Of a stretch of 64,000 bases of DNA, positions 22,844 through 34,383 are shown piece by piece. Each line of letters opens with the position of its first letter. The first letter of the stretch is position 1. The notes beneath the pieces were generated by a model. That model was not told the DNA's origin and did not search any database. It worked only from the letters and a program-made list of their open reading frames with translations. A program made the position numbers and the translations under genes. Origin of the DNA: Glycine soja (Eukaryota > Streptophyta > Magnoliopsida > Fabales > Fabaceae); the NCBI RefSeq assembly GCF_004193775.1, contig NC_041002.1, positions 9,646,485-9,710,484 on the forward strand. The letters are read 5' to 3'.

Positions 22844-23205
22844 CACTACTGCAAAAAAGACATTTAACGACGGTTATAAAAAAACCGTCGTAAGAAAGTC
22901 ATCCTTTCTAAGGCGGTTCTTAGCTAAGAACCATCTTAGAATGTATGCTTTCTAAGACGGGTTCTTAGTTGAAAACCATCTTAGAATGTACGCTTTCTAA
23001 GACGATTCTTAACTGAGAATTGTCATGCTTTCTAAGACGGTTCTTAGCTGAGAACAGACGGTTCTTAGCTAAGAACTGTCTTAGAAAGCGTACATTCTAA
23101 GACGGTTCTCAGCTAAAAACCAACTAAGAAAGTGTCTTTTTTTAGAAATAAAATTGTCTTAGAAAGGATATTTTCTAAGACATTTCTTACCTAAACCGTC
23201 TTAGA
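22844..23205. repeat. subterminal hairpin repeats of inner CACTA, left
   Basis: At least seven copies of TTCTAAGACGGTTCTTAGCT-like units, many followed by the complement AGCTAAGAACCGTCTTAGAA, so each pair can fold on itself around AGCT. Such repeats are the expected TNPA-type transposase binding sites. Confidence 0.85.
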
Positions 23206-23414
23206 AATTCAAATGATTACCAAATTTTTACACTGACCTTCTGAAAATCTATCAAATTACAAACAAACAACCAAACACATGCAATATTCAACATGCAACA
23301 TGTCCATAAAACATTAATTACAATCCATATAATAGATTGACAACAAGCATAAGAAACATATCGAGAATTAAATTTCTTAACCATAGGATAAAAAATAAGA
23401 TATCTGAAACTATG

Positions 23415-24737
23415 TTCTCATTTCACAAACCTACTAATTCCAAATCCCAGGATTAAACACATAATTCAGTAAAACTAACTTCAAGTCTCTAGGGTGAAGT
23501 TTGATTGAGCCCTAGCATGACTATGAACAATATAATAAGAACTTGAAATACCAAAGAATTATGCCAGTTCCTTTATTAGTTCTTATGTTAATTAAAGCAA
23601 CATCAATCAGACTTCTAAACATGGTATATGCAGCCCATTAAGTGCTTAAGAATTCATACATACGTAAAAGATAAATCATGTTGTTCTGTGATTGTATTCA
23701 CAGAAACAATGGGGCACTTAGTGATTGTTGTTTACAAAAAATGAAAAATATGATACCTTAAAAGGCTTGCAAATGTGATTTGTGTGCAAGAAGTCTCTGG
23801 AGTGAATTTCTTACTCGGAGGAAAAAGAAAATTAACAAAACATTGATTATAACTTCTAAAGAATGTAGTATATATCCGATATGATCTTAATAAATTGTTA
23901 GAAAAATTGATACCTTGGCGACTTAAATGAGAGGCCATGTACAACAATCAATCATGGAGTCCACCAGGTTGAGAATCCACTTAAGCTACTATCAGACCTG
24001 CTTGGAATAGCTCGGATTATATAGGTTGGATTTGTAAAATAGAAAAGAGATGGCATTACTTTTTCAGCCATTGATCCTTTTAGTGTGTGTACACACATAA
24101 TTCCATGAACTTTTAATCTTTACAAACCTATGTATTTGAGAGTTACGGGCAGTGTCTTCTGTGCAACATAATCATCCTGGAAGGTCAAAATGATATTCTT
24201 AAACCAACTATGAAAAAAATTGGAAAATAATAATATAGAACATATTTTGTACAGTCTAATAATTTCTATCAAGTGTATACGGTTTTGGTACATGTCTTAG
24301 AAAATATAAACCAGTGGCAGAAATAGTAGGCAATGCTAGACAGATCAGCCAATTATCATGGGATTCTCAAAGACCCTCCCCAACTAGAATAATTGAATGT
24401 CAAACTTTGTCAACTCTAATAAGAACCAAACTATAAACTTCTCATTATTCTTAGGCTGTTGAAGATAGTTAAAAATTGAACCCTTAAGCCACTGAGTGGA
24501 AGCAATATAAGCATTTAGGAAACTTACCGCTGTTTCTACCCATCAAGTTGACAACACCTATGTTATATATTCCCCGCTTTTAGGTTGAACATGTCCTACA
24601 TTTATATGCGAAAAGATATTCACATTTCACAAGGCTACTAATTCCAAATCCCAGGGTCAAACACATAATTGAATAAAGAGTTGTAGCAATCTCAGGGGTG
24701 AAAGTTTCAGCCCTAGCACGATTCAACAATATAATTT
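23415..24737. repeat. dispersed direct repeat, about 120 bp, spaced 1.2 kb
   Basis: 23415-23535 and 24618-24737 share TTTCACAA, CTACTAATTCCAAATCCCAG, AAACACATAATT, AGCCCTAGCA and AACAATATAAT in order. The stretch between shows no gene; the region 23205-24900 otherwise looks like intron or intergenic DNA. Confidence 0.7.
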
Positions 24738-24903
24738 GCTGTTAAAAGAAGCTAATGAATTTTGTTCAACTGGACTACCAAATTGTGCCCAGGTATTTGA
24801 GAAAAAATTTCCAACTAATTTAGCATGTAATTGACAATACCTTTCTAAAATGATAAAGTACAATTGTGTATGAAAAATAAGATTGGATTTAAAAGTGATT
24901 TAC

Positions 24904-26657
24904 CAGGAGGACAATTAGGCACAAGTGAACTTCATGTCTAAAAGTTTGAGCTTCATCTTGTTCCAGTTCTTGACTCAGTTGTTGCATCAAGCTAACAAGA
25001 CAAAAAGTGTCACTATTTTTTTAAAGGTTTAATTACATAGATAATAACATAGTCGGTACCATAAGGATATATAGCATAATATTAGGTGAAAGAAACCATA
25101 TTGAACAAAACATAATGCGTACAACAAGAAAAAAAAGGCACAAGAAATGAAAGCTAGAAAAGGCCTAAGCCTTGAAGTGTCTACAAGAATGGAAAAATAA
25201 TAATTGATGAAGAACTACATGCACAATGTACAGTCACAAAAAAGGAGCCCAAGGTATGCAGATAGAGTTCCTAACAAAGATGGGAAATTCCATCAATGGA
25301 AGCAATAATATTGCACAGACCTACGACATCCACCTAGAGTGCATTATATTTCAATAGATTGGTGCAAAATTACCAAGACATACGTTGAGTAATTGCTTAA
25401 TATGTATATCTTTATACGTCCAAATCTTATATTTGCAAGGATTTAGAAGCTTAAATATTCCCTACAGAGAAACTAGTTAGCATTTAAACCCCGATATAAC
25501 ATAAAATGTGGCATGACAACATCAAATTTCTGAAAGTCATAGGAAATAGAACAGCTGAACTAAATCCATGTATTGAAATAGAATTTCAATTACACAAATG
25601 AGATGTTTGGAAGATTCCATTAGGATAGCAAACTTTTTAAGCATTTCATAGTATTGCTTTTAAAACCTAACAAGTGATCATCTTATCCAAGTAGCTGATT
25701 TAAGAATTTGATGGATAGTAACTACATTATCACCTTTTACATTCCAGATTAACCACGTACCCCAAAATTTTCACAAGAGGAGTAAGTTGAACTAATTTAT
25801 TAGCTTTTTACAAGTAACTATTTAATATCTGCTCAAGGGATAAATATTAATGTATATAATACATTTTCTTGGGTGTACCAAAATTGTCAAAACTTTCAAG
25901 CATGTCATTATTGAATTACCATTTACAAAAGAATTAAGAAACCAGGTCAAGGGAGAAAAATTATTTATGCAGGAAATATGTTTAATTATGCCATACCAAA
26001 CAAGATAAAATCCAACTTACTTTGTATGTGCTTCACCAGGGCGACTGGGTTCAACTTTTATGAACGTTGCCCAACAATATCCATTAGATTTAAGTCTTTA
26101 AGAGCTACCTCTGCTGCTTTAACATCATAAAATTCAATAAATTTATGGGGTTTCTTATGTGGTGTTTCCTTGTTCTGCAATTTTAATAAAAAAGTTACAA
26201 ATACTCCAAGCACTACATAAACATTAAGTGGAGCCAAAGAAAATACAGTTAAAATGAACAGATATGTTAACATATATGTTACTTCTTTGACCTCACCGTA
26301 AGCCCACACAAATATTTGATGAAGCGAATCGTTTGATATTGATGGATCTAAATTGAATGCTACAAGGGTTCCTTGATTAATATTTTTTTCTGAGGGGTTA
26401 TCCTGAAACAAGCAAAAGAAAGGTTAATAAAAGAAATGCAACATGAGTTGATAAACACTCAAACATAGAGTAATGCCAATAAAAATCAAACCTTGGGACA
26501 TGAACTGTGAATATCAAGTTTTCTAAGGCGTGTGGGCTTGTTTTGTAAAGCACTCATGGCAATGCAAGCAACTCCAATATCATAGTAAGATATCATCACA
26601 AAGCCCCTATGCTTGCATGCTATGTATAAAGTTCTGATATCCCCTTATTTCAATGAA
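24904..26657 (-). pseudogene. captured MEI2-like (AML/TEL) RNA-binding protein fragment, four exons
   Basis: Minus strand, exons with consensus splice sites: 26492-26657 (RTLY, ACKHRGFVMISYYDIG, ALQNKP, RKLDIH), 26283-26402 (DNPSEKNINQGTLVAFNLDP then GEVKE), 26021-26174 (ETPHKKPHKFIEFYDVKAAE), 24904-24991 (SLMQQLSQELEQDEAQTFRH). These are consecutive parts of the two N-terminal RRMs and the following linker of MEI2-like proteins, which bind RNA and act in meiosis and meristems. The C-terminal RRM, the hallmark of the family, is not present. A frameshift at about 26060 (after VGQRS) and the missing ends make it non-functional. Introns are retained, so capture was at DNA level, not by retroposition. 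Confidence 0.8.
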
Positions 26658-27466
26658 CTAAAAAAAGAATAGAATCAACAAAAAAAATAGATAAAGGGAA
26701 AAGAATGAGCTTTTCATGTTGTACACAAACAAGAAATGAACAACTAAAGCATACCCTATTTAAGCTCCAACTACAATTTTGTCACACAAATTCTACTAGG
26801 TATTCAGTGTAGAAGCAAGCTTCATTGCTTCATGATGATGAATCAAGATTGATTCAAGGTGTTTTGATGATAAGAAAGATGATGACAAAAAGCCCATGAG
26901 AATGATTTCAAGATTGAGTCAAGAACAATTCAAGAATCAATAGAAAGATTCAAGAGAAGTTTCAAGTTTCAAGTTTTCAAGAATCAAGAATAATCAAGAT
27001 CAAGATTCAAGACACAAGATTCAAGAATCAAGAAAAGGCTAAATCAAGATAAGTACAAAAAAGTTTTTTCAAAACATTGAGTAGCACATGAATTTTTCAC
27101 CAAAGCTTTTACCAAAGAGTTTTTACTCTCTGGTTTATTGTAATCGATTACCAGTGGCAAGTTTTGTTTTCAAAAAGCTTTCAACTGAATTTACAACATT
27201 CCAATCAATTTCAAAATGGTGTAATCGATTACAATATATTGGTAATCGATTACCAGTGTGTTTGAACGTTGAAATTCAAATTCAAATGTGAAGAGTCACA
27301 TCCTTTCACAAAAATGCTTTGTGTAATCGATTACAATGATTTGGTAATCGATTACCAGTGATAAGTTTTGAATAAAAATCAAAAGATGTAACTCTTCCAA
27401 TGGTTTTCAAGTTTTTCTAAAAGTTATAACTCTTCTAATGGTTTTCTTGACCAGACATGAAGAGTC

Positions 27467-27474
27467 TATAAAAG
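27467..27474 (+). promoter_or_regulatory. TATA box of SIRE-like solo LTR
   Basis: TATAAAAG, 110 bp downstream of the palindrome cluster. Transcription would begin near 27500, so both hairpin arrays lie in the transcribed leader. Confidence 0.65.
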
Positions 27475-27668
27475 CAAGACCTTAACTTGCATTTTACATA
27501 CATTGAATACATTGATTTCAATCCTTTACAACCCTTGAGTCTCTTTGAACATCTTCTTGAATTTCTTCTTCTTCTTCCTTTGTCAAAAGCTTTCTAAAGT
27601 TTTCTGGTTTTCTAAACCTTGAAAACAAAAGTGTGCTATTCATCTTTTTCATTCCCTTCTCCCTTTGC

Positions 27669-27931
27669 CAAAAAGAATTCGCCAAGGACTAACCGTCTGA
27701 ATTCTTTTTGTGTCTCTCTTCTCCCTTTTCCAAAAGAACGAAGGACTAACCGCACGAATTCTTTTGTATCTCCCTTCTCCCTTGTCAAAGAATTCAAAAC
27801 GACACAGTCTGAGAATTTTTTTTATTCTTCCCTTTCCCTAAAACAAAAGATTTCAAAGGACTAACCGCCTGAGAATTCTTTTGTTTCCCCCTTCACAAAG
27901 TTTCAAAGGACTAACCGCCTGAGAACTTTGT
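27669..27931 (+). repeat. hairpin array 1 in solo LTR (loop core AAGGACTAACCG)
   Basis: Four clear units and one degenerate. Unit stems: 27669-27680 with 27699-27710 (12 bp perfect, CAAAAAGAATTC), 27731-27738 with 27759-27766 (CAAAAGAA), 27841-27850 with 27877-27886 (AAACAAAAGA), 27895-27902 with 27924-27931 (ACAAAGTT). The loops all contain AAGGACTAACCG. Stems differ between units but remain complementary. Confidence 0.85.
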
Positions 27932-27936
27932 CTTAA

Positions 27937-28096
27937 CACATTGGAGGGTACATCCTTTGTGATACAAGTAGAGGGTACATCTACTTGGGTTGTTGTGACT
28001 GAGAATAAGAGAGGGTACATCTCTTGTGGATCAGTTCTAGTGGAGGGTACATCCACTAGGTTGTTCAAAGAGAACAAGGGAGGGTACATCCCTTGT
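27937..28096 (+). repeat. hairpin array 2 in solo LTR (loop core GGGTACA)
   Basis: Five units at 27937-27961, 27965-27987, 28007-28025, 28037-28059 and 28074-28096, each GGGTACA flanked by self-complementary arms: CAAGTAGA/TCTACTTG, AAGAGA/TCTCTT, CTAGTGGA/TCCACTAG, ACAAGGGA/TCCCTTGT; unit 1 is less perfect. A further stem CTTGTAAAA/TTTTACAAG follows at 28106-28127. Confidence 0.9.
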
Positions 28097-28382
28097 GGAT
28101 CTTTGCTTGTAAAAGGATTTTTACAAGGTTGAAAAGAAATCTCAAGGATCGCAGGTTGCTTGGGGACTGGATGTAGGCACGGGTTGTTGCCGAACCAGTA
28201 TAAATCTCTTGTGTTTGTCTTCTTCTTCCCTACTCTTTTAATTTTCGTTGTGCACTTTAATTATTGTTTTTATTTTTGGTAATATTAAGAAGGATAGATT
28301 TTTTAATTAGTAAAGGTTCGTTAATAATTAATTCAACTCCCCCCTTCTTAATTATTCCAAGGCCACTTGATCCAACATTCAG

Positions 28383-29421
28383 AAAGTCACTAAAGTACAA
28401 AAAGGTAAATAAAGGCTCTCTAAATAAACATCTACCTCTCTTTATCTTTTGAGTACAAAACCATATGCCTCACCATTATAATTGAGAAACATATAGTCAA
28501 TTGCAAGCCCCAGGTAAAATTTTGTTGTCTCCTTTTGCTTACTTTTAAGATCTTCAGCATTAAGAGAGAGACAGTAGGAGAATACACTTTCCATGAACAA
28601 AAGACCATGAAATATCTACTGAAGCTCTAGTTTTATCACATTGAATCTTTATGTATCTACTCTAAACAATTAAATCCCGTAAAATAGAAGAAGCATACTT
28701 CACTTTAGCTACATTTTTATAAAGTTACAATGGAACAAAAGCAACTTAAGCTCAACAACTTGGGTGTTGTTTACAACAGTCACAATCCAAAAAAAAAAGA
28801 AATAAAAAAGTTCTATTAAGAGGAACAAAAATACTTGCATCATTTGGATCTTTTTCAATCAGCGGAGAGGAAAACATATCAAATGACAAATATTCAAAAA
28901 CTATACTCAATACGGTCAGAATAGTCACTTTAAGCATGTCCATTACTAAATTATAAAGCAAATACAAAGAATAATCAGCAGTGAAGACAATTTTTTAAGA
29001 AATCTTTGGCAAGAAAGGACATGGACAATGTTTGGTTTATCAGAATAATCAATCCCTCCTAATTTTGTCGCAGACATATGATTATGCTAGACAACATAAA
29101 GAGAGATTAAGTTAGAAAGTGAATGAAATTTTTTTGCTGCTACAAGAATATAATTCATGTGCAACAAAAATGAATTTCCAAGGATTCACTGTAAAATAGA
29201 AAAGTCAGGGAGAAGCCAAGGAGAGGACAAGATTTACTGTAAAATAAGTCTTGGACTCTTAAGAGTAGTCTTTTTTAGCTTTGTGGTAATTTCATGAACT
29301 GTTTGATAACTAGAACTAACATTTCTGCATTTTATTCTTTGAAACACATAATTTACGAACCAACACAAGCTTCCCTCCTGTTTTCCCTTTTTTTGGCTTC
29401 CCAAGAGGTAAGAGGAATGAC
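28383..29421. other. inner CACTA spacer
   Basis: AT-rich, no gene recognised between the solo LTR and the S-acyltransferase fragment. Confidence 0.5.
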
Positions 29422-32400
29422 TTGAATTTCCACATTGAAAGAAATGAATGGCCAAATAACTCAATTTTTCTTCGAGGGAGGTTCATATTTGGACCAGATG
29501 TGAGATCACTGGCACTGACAATTATTCTTATTGTTGCTCCTGTCACAGTTTTTTGTGTCTTTGTTGCTAGAAAATTGATGGATGCATTTTTTGACCACTG
29601 GGGGATATCCATAATGGTTTTGTTGTTGTGTTCATAGTTTATGTGAGTCTTTTTCTCTCAAATATGAGATTTTTTTTCTCTATATGTTCAACTGTGTTGG
29701 TAATATTCTATGATTAGAATGATAAGAAGCATTCCTCTATATTCAACCTCACACTTGATTGAAGTGAACTATTTTGGTTGACTTGTCAATCAAATACAAT
29801 ATGGAATGATGCTCTCTTTAACACCTTCATAGTTCACATCTTCATTGGAACAATTACCTAAACAGAACTAGCCATAGTCATTGCTATTACAAAACTGATA
29901 CTTCCTAACTAGTGCAGCTAATACAATCCTGATCCTAATGAGCAAGTTGGGTCCATGGTTAAGCCAAATATCATGGACTGTGGTCCTTCTTTCAGACGAA
30001 AGATGATAATTTATTAGGTGAGGGAAGGACATCCCCCCCCCCTTAAAGAATGTAGTGAAAAAGTAATAATAAACTTGTTAAAGACTTCTGAAAAAACAAT
30101 AAACAATGTAGTGAAAAAGTCCCACATTGACTATAGACATAATGCCAAAATAGAGTTTATATGTGGGGGGGCAATGTTAGGAAATCCAAACTCATATAGA
30201 TTTTGGGGTTTAGTTAGTCCCAAACCCATATTTTAAGAAGTTATTAGGGCTTATCCTAGATCCATTAATGGGTCACCTACTCTATTATCCATGCACCAAG
30301 CCCAATTGTGTTAGGCATGAGGGGGTGCATTATAAAAGTCTCAAGTCTTGCATCGACAAAAGATAGTGCCAAAATAGCATGTACAAGTGGGGAACAACCC
30401 TCACCCTATGAGATATAATTGCCAAAATAGAAACATATCAAACTCGAATATTCTGGAGGTTATAGTGAAACATAGAATTTGAATGACTAAAAATAGTTTG
30501 GAATGTGCTTTTTGTTAGTTGAAAATTTTATTTGTATGGGCAAAGAATTTATTTTGAAAGGTGAATTTTGATATGCTACTCGGATACTTCCTAGATGTTA
30601 GTTCTTTATATTTGTGTTTGGTTATTGGTATACTAGCTGCCAAAATGATATGCTTTGTTTCCTATTGTTTGGTGATTTTGTCATGAGATAGAGGCAAATC
30701 AGCAGTTTACCATGCTATGCACCCAAAATATATTCTTTCCAACCCTATGTTGATGCTAAAATCTTTTCAGGTCTTAGTTCTTCTTTTGTTAACGTCTGGC
30801 CGAGATCCAGGCATAATTCCACGCAATGCACATCCTCCAGAGCCAGAAGGATTAGATAGTAATCTAGATGTTGGTGCTGGTCAAACTCCTCAATTGCGGT
30901 TGCCTCACTTTAAGGAGGTTGAGGTGAATGGGATCCCTATTAAGGTCAAGTATTGTGATACTTGCATGCTCTACCGGCCTCCTCGATGCTCGCACTGCTC
31001 AATCTGTAATAACTGTGTGGAACGGTTTGACCATCACTATCCTTGGGTTGGGCAGTGTATTGGGCTAGTATGTTGGATCTTTTGTCTCCTAGTGTTATTT
31101 TATTCTTTTTTCTTTTTTGTGTGAAGAATGTTTTGGGGGAAGAGTAGCTTAATCCCATTGTTAAGTGTGACAGAGATGGTTTTGAGTCAGCTTTGAACTT
31201 GCTGAAATTGTTGTTTGTGCTGAGAAAACTATCATGTTCTATAAACTTATCAAATTCAACCCAGATTTCTTATAGTTAAGTGTAATTTTACTTTATCGTT
31301 GTTGGTAATGCATAATACAATCTAGCTATGAAGTGTTACCTTAATGGGTGTATATCATAATAGAAACTGGATCAAATTATACATGAAAATGATTTTTTTA
31401 TTGATAGAAAAAAGTGTTACACTCTATGTATTCAAGAGACCTGGTTCTTCCATAGAGTTCCCAAATCCAAAGAGAATGCCTCTCATTATCAACCCTTCTT
31501 ATTTATAGGCAACTCCTCACTAACATTTTTTTTGGTGAAAACCCCTCCCTAATTATTACTCTCTCAAACTCCATTCTCCTAACTAATTCTAACTCTCTTA
31601 ACTATAAACCTATCAATATACTATCCAATAAGTTGAATTTATTTCATGTAAGATTTGTCTTCAAATGACATCCTCCATAATTGTGTGCTTCATAAACTGA
31701 GAATACGAATGTTGTATAGGGAATTTAGGTTCATTTTCATCTTTGGTTCAGAACCTGTTGGGAATGGTAGCAAGTGATGTGTAATTTATTAATATTAGAA
31801 TGGGGAAATGCCTACCTCTTTGTGTTGCCTAATATGAACCAAAAAGAATATCCTCTTTGTAACATTACTTCTATTAATGGAGAAAAATTCAGATCTTTTG
31901 TTTCTTTGATTCCTTAATATAGGGGGACTTGGTTTTCTTTCTAGTTTGCAACTTAGATTTGTGTTCATTCTTGATGATTTCTTCATTTTCATTATTTTTT
32001 TTGTTTTGTTCAGTTATCATTTGCTATGCATTATTCTTGAATATACATTATGTATCCTAATTGCTTGCACGATTTTTATGCAGCGTAATTATCGGTTCTT
32101 TTTCATGTTTGTCTTCTCAACTACGCTATTGTGTATATACATGTTTTTGCATTTTGCTGGGTCTATATTGTAAGAATTATGGCATTAGAGGAGACAACAA
32201 TTTGGAAGACAATGATAAAAACTCCATCCTCCATAGTGTTGATAATTTACACCTTCATATCAATGTGGTTTGTAGGTGGCCTCACTACCTTCCATTTGTA
32301 TTTGATAAGTACCAAGCAGGTAAGCACCATTTGTCTTAATACACATGCTCTAGCTTTTCAGATGTATACACCTTCATATTTGCTCCATTATTCTTGCAGA

Positions 32401-32930
32401 CTACATATGAAAACTTCAAATACCGATATGATCGGTGAGCCAGTCCATATAATAAAAGAGTGTTGAATAATTTCAAAGAGATATTCTACATCAGCATTTC
32501 CTCTTCAAAGAATAATTTCAAGGCAATGGTGCCAAGAGAACCAGCATTACCTACTCGATCAGTGGGTGGAGGCTTTATGAACCAAAATATGGGAAAAGCT
32601 GGGGAGGACATAAAGATGGGCAGGAAAATAGTGTGGGACATGGGTGCTCAAATGGATGATAACAGAGCTCAAATAAACAATGATCGCGTGACTATAAAGG
32701 ATGGCGAATTGTCTCCTGAAATTAGGACAACAGTAGATGACTCGGACCATGCTGGAATGCATCCTACGCAATCTAGCTGGGGAAGAAAAAGTGGAAGCTG
32801 GGAAATGTCCCTTGAAGTCCTGGCTTTGATAGCCAGGGTGGGGAACCAAACCGTGTCGGTGGGGGTAGTAGTAGTTTGACGAACTCATGTGTAGCCATTA
32901 TGCTTCAAGTAGTGTGACCAAAGGACCTAC
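29422..32930 (+). pseudogene. DHHC S-acyltransferase (plant PAT) pseudogene, captured with introns
   Basis: Plus-strand exons: about 29422-29640 (SIFLRGRFIFGPDVRSLALT, first two membrane helices, MDAFFDHWGISIMV), 30771-31067 (TSGRDPGIIPRNAHPPEPEG, then the cysteine-rich domain CDTCMLYRPPRCSHCSICNN), 32084-32319 (RNYRFFFMFVFSTTLLCIYM, GGLTTFHLYLIST, last helices), and 32400 to about 32880 (YENFKYRYDR, NNFKEIF, then a hydrophilic tail with ELSPEIRTTVDDSDHAGMHP). Splice sites at 30770, 31067, 32083, 32319 and 32399 are consensus. The active-site DHHC is DHHY (TGT to TAT at 31039), an Arg codon is TGA at about 32435, and frameshifts lie at about 29625, 32140 and 32840. These enzymes palmitoylate membrane proteins; this copy cannot. 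Confidence 0.88.
30030..30420 (+). repeat. possible LTR-like insertion in the PAT intron
   Basis: Contains AATGTAGTGAAAAAGT twice (30049 and 30106) and paired blocks GTCCCACATTGACTATAGAC / AAGTCTTGCATCGAC and ATGCCAAAATAGAGTTTATA / GTGCCAAAATAGCATGTACA, reminiscent of the leader of small LTR elements. No TSD identified. Confidence 0.3.
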
Positions 32931-34383
32931 AAGATTTGATTTTATGCATTATATAAAAAAAAAATATATTACACTGTTCATGTGGTGATTCTACAACAAA
33001 ATTATGTGCAATATGGAGTTGTAGGCATTTGCAAGGTGTTTGTAAGTGTTTTTGTAGGCATTCTGCTTCTAAGAAGAAATTGTTTGGTGTTCTAAGAGTG
33101 AGATTTGCTTTGCTTTGCTTCATATGTTGTATTATGCAATTAATTAGCCTTTGCACCTGTGGAAGTTGCTGCTTTCTCTGGATGAATGCCAGTGACTTGG
33201 AGTATTGGGAGTTTGTCCAGGAGGAAATCAATGGTGGATCAAGCTGAATTGTTCTTGCTAAATTAGAAGTTTAGAAGCACATTCCAAACCTCCAATGTTG
33301 AGAAGCATTCACCAAGAAGAGAAAAACAAAAACTCAGAAACCAATATCTGCATGCTAAATTAGGAGTATTGTACCATTGGATATGCAGAGAGAGTGAAAA
33401 AGGACAAATTTTAAGTGAACAATCACATGAAAGGAAGCATGGGAGAGGTAGTTCACCCCCTTATTAATGCAATGGGATAAAAAACCACAATACAAAATGG
33501 GAAGGCACTTTTGCTATTACAAACAGCAACTTATATAGGAAGGGTCTTTGGTCACCAGAAGAAGATGGAGAACTTCTTAGGCATATTTAATGTGGTCAAG
33601 CTTTGTACATACCACCCCATCTAGCATAAAAATGAAGGGAAGAAAACTACTCAATAACCTTGTCAATGTCCTTTATTGGTAGGTTTGCAGAGGTGTGGCA
33701 AAAGCTTTGGACTGAGGTGGATCAATTATTTAAGCCTTGATTTCAATAGAGATTTTCACAAGAGGAGGAAAATCTCATCATTGAACTTCATGCAGTGCTA
33801 GCTAGGGAAAAGGTAAATCTAAGAATCCTACTTTTCATGATTTTATTACTCTCTTTTAGACTACTCAAATTGGCACCAAACTAGTGAAGCCAAAACATTA
33901 CCTTATCCAATATCCTAAGGGTTGTCCATCATCTTGACATAAGAAACATTTATTTAGAAGCATTTCAGTTACATACATAAATAATAGCCTAAGGATTCAC
34001 ACTTTCCTATCAAAGTAAGTTTTAATTTTACTTGTAGAACGAGGTGGCTAGTGTTGTTATCTCTAAGAAAAAATATTTACTTAATAATGCATGCAATGTT
34101 CTCAACTCAATATCAGGTGAATTTGTTCACTTGTGACCCAATAATCCTGCACCCTATTGTTTACCGACAACAAATTCTTCATAAGTTAAACGAATGAGAA
34201 AATAAATAAAGAAATAGGTGAGACAATAAGACAATGGAATGATGAAAAATGGGTAAGCTCTAAAAGTTAGGGTCAAGCTCTCTACATACCACTTATGTAA
34301 CCGTAATTTTGTAGTTTCAATGGTCACAGACATTGTCATTATTTCCATATCATGGTAGATTCCATTATCGCTGATTACTGGCC

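Larger units (their letters stand above)
26808..28377 (+). repeat. SIRE-family copia solo LTR
   Basis: 1570 bp, TGTAGAAGCAAGC...TTGATCCAACA, with 5-bp duplication TTCAG on each side (26803-26807, 28378-28382). U3 has five GTAATCGATTAC palindromes (27139-27357), TATA box TATAAAAG at 27467-27474, two hairpin arrays (27669-27931 and 27937-28096), then the block GGTTGCTTGGGGACTGGATG...GCCGAACCAGTATAAA (28154-28205), which recurs in the SIRE1 LTRs at 53154 and 61290. No internal region remains. Confidence 0.9.

Noticed and set aside
27139..27357. Regularly occurring GTAATCGATTAC motif considered as a CRISPR-like array
   Set aside because: The repeat is a 12-16 bp palindrome with irregular spacing, inside a retrotransposon LTR of a plant genome; there are no cas genes and no spacer regularity.
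27853..28132. Overlapping open frames on both strands with repeated GGGTACATC
   Set aside because: They are produced by the hairpin array in the LTR leader and lack any protein-like pattern beyond the repeat; reported as a structural array instead.
32559..32888. Minus-strand 109-codon frame opposite the S-acyltransferase tail
   Set aside because: The plus strand of the same bases clearly encodes the conserved C-terminal tail of the acyltransferase; the minus frame is a shadow.
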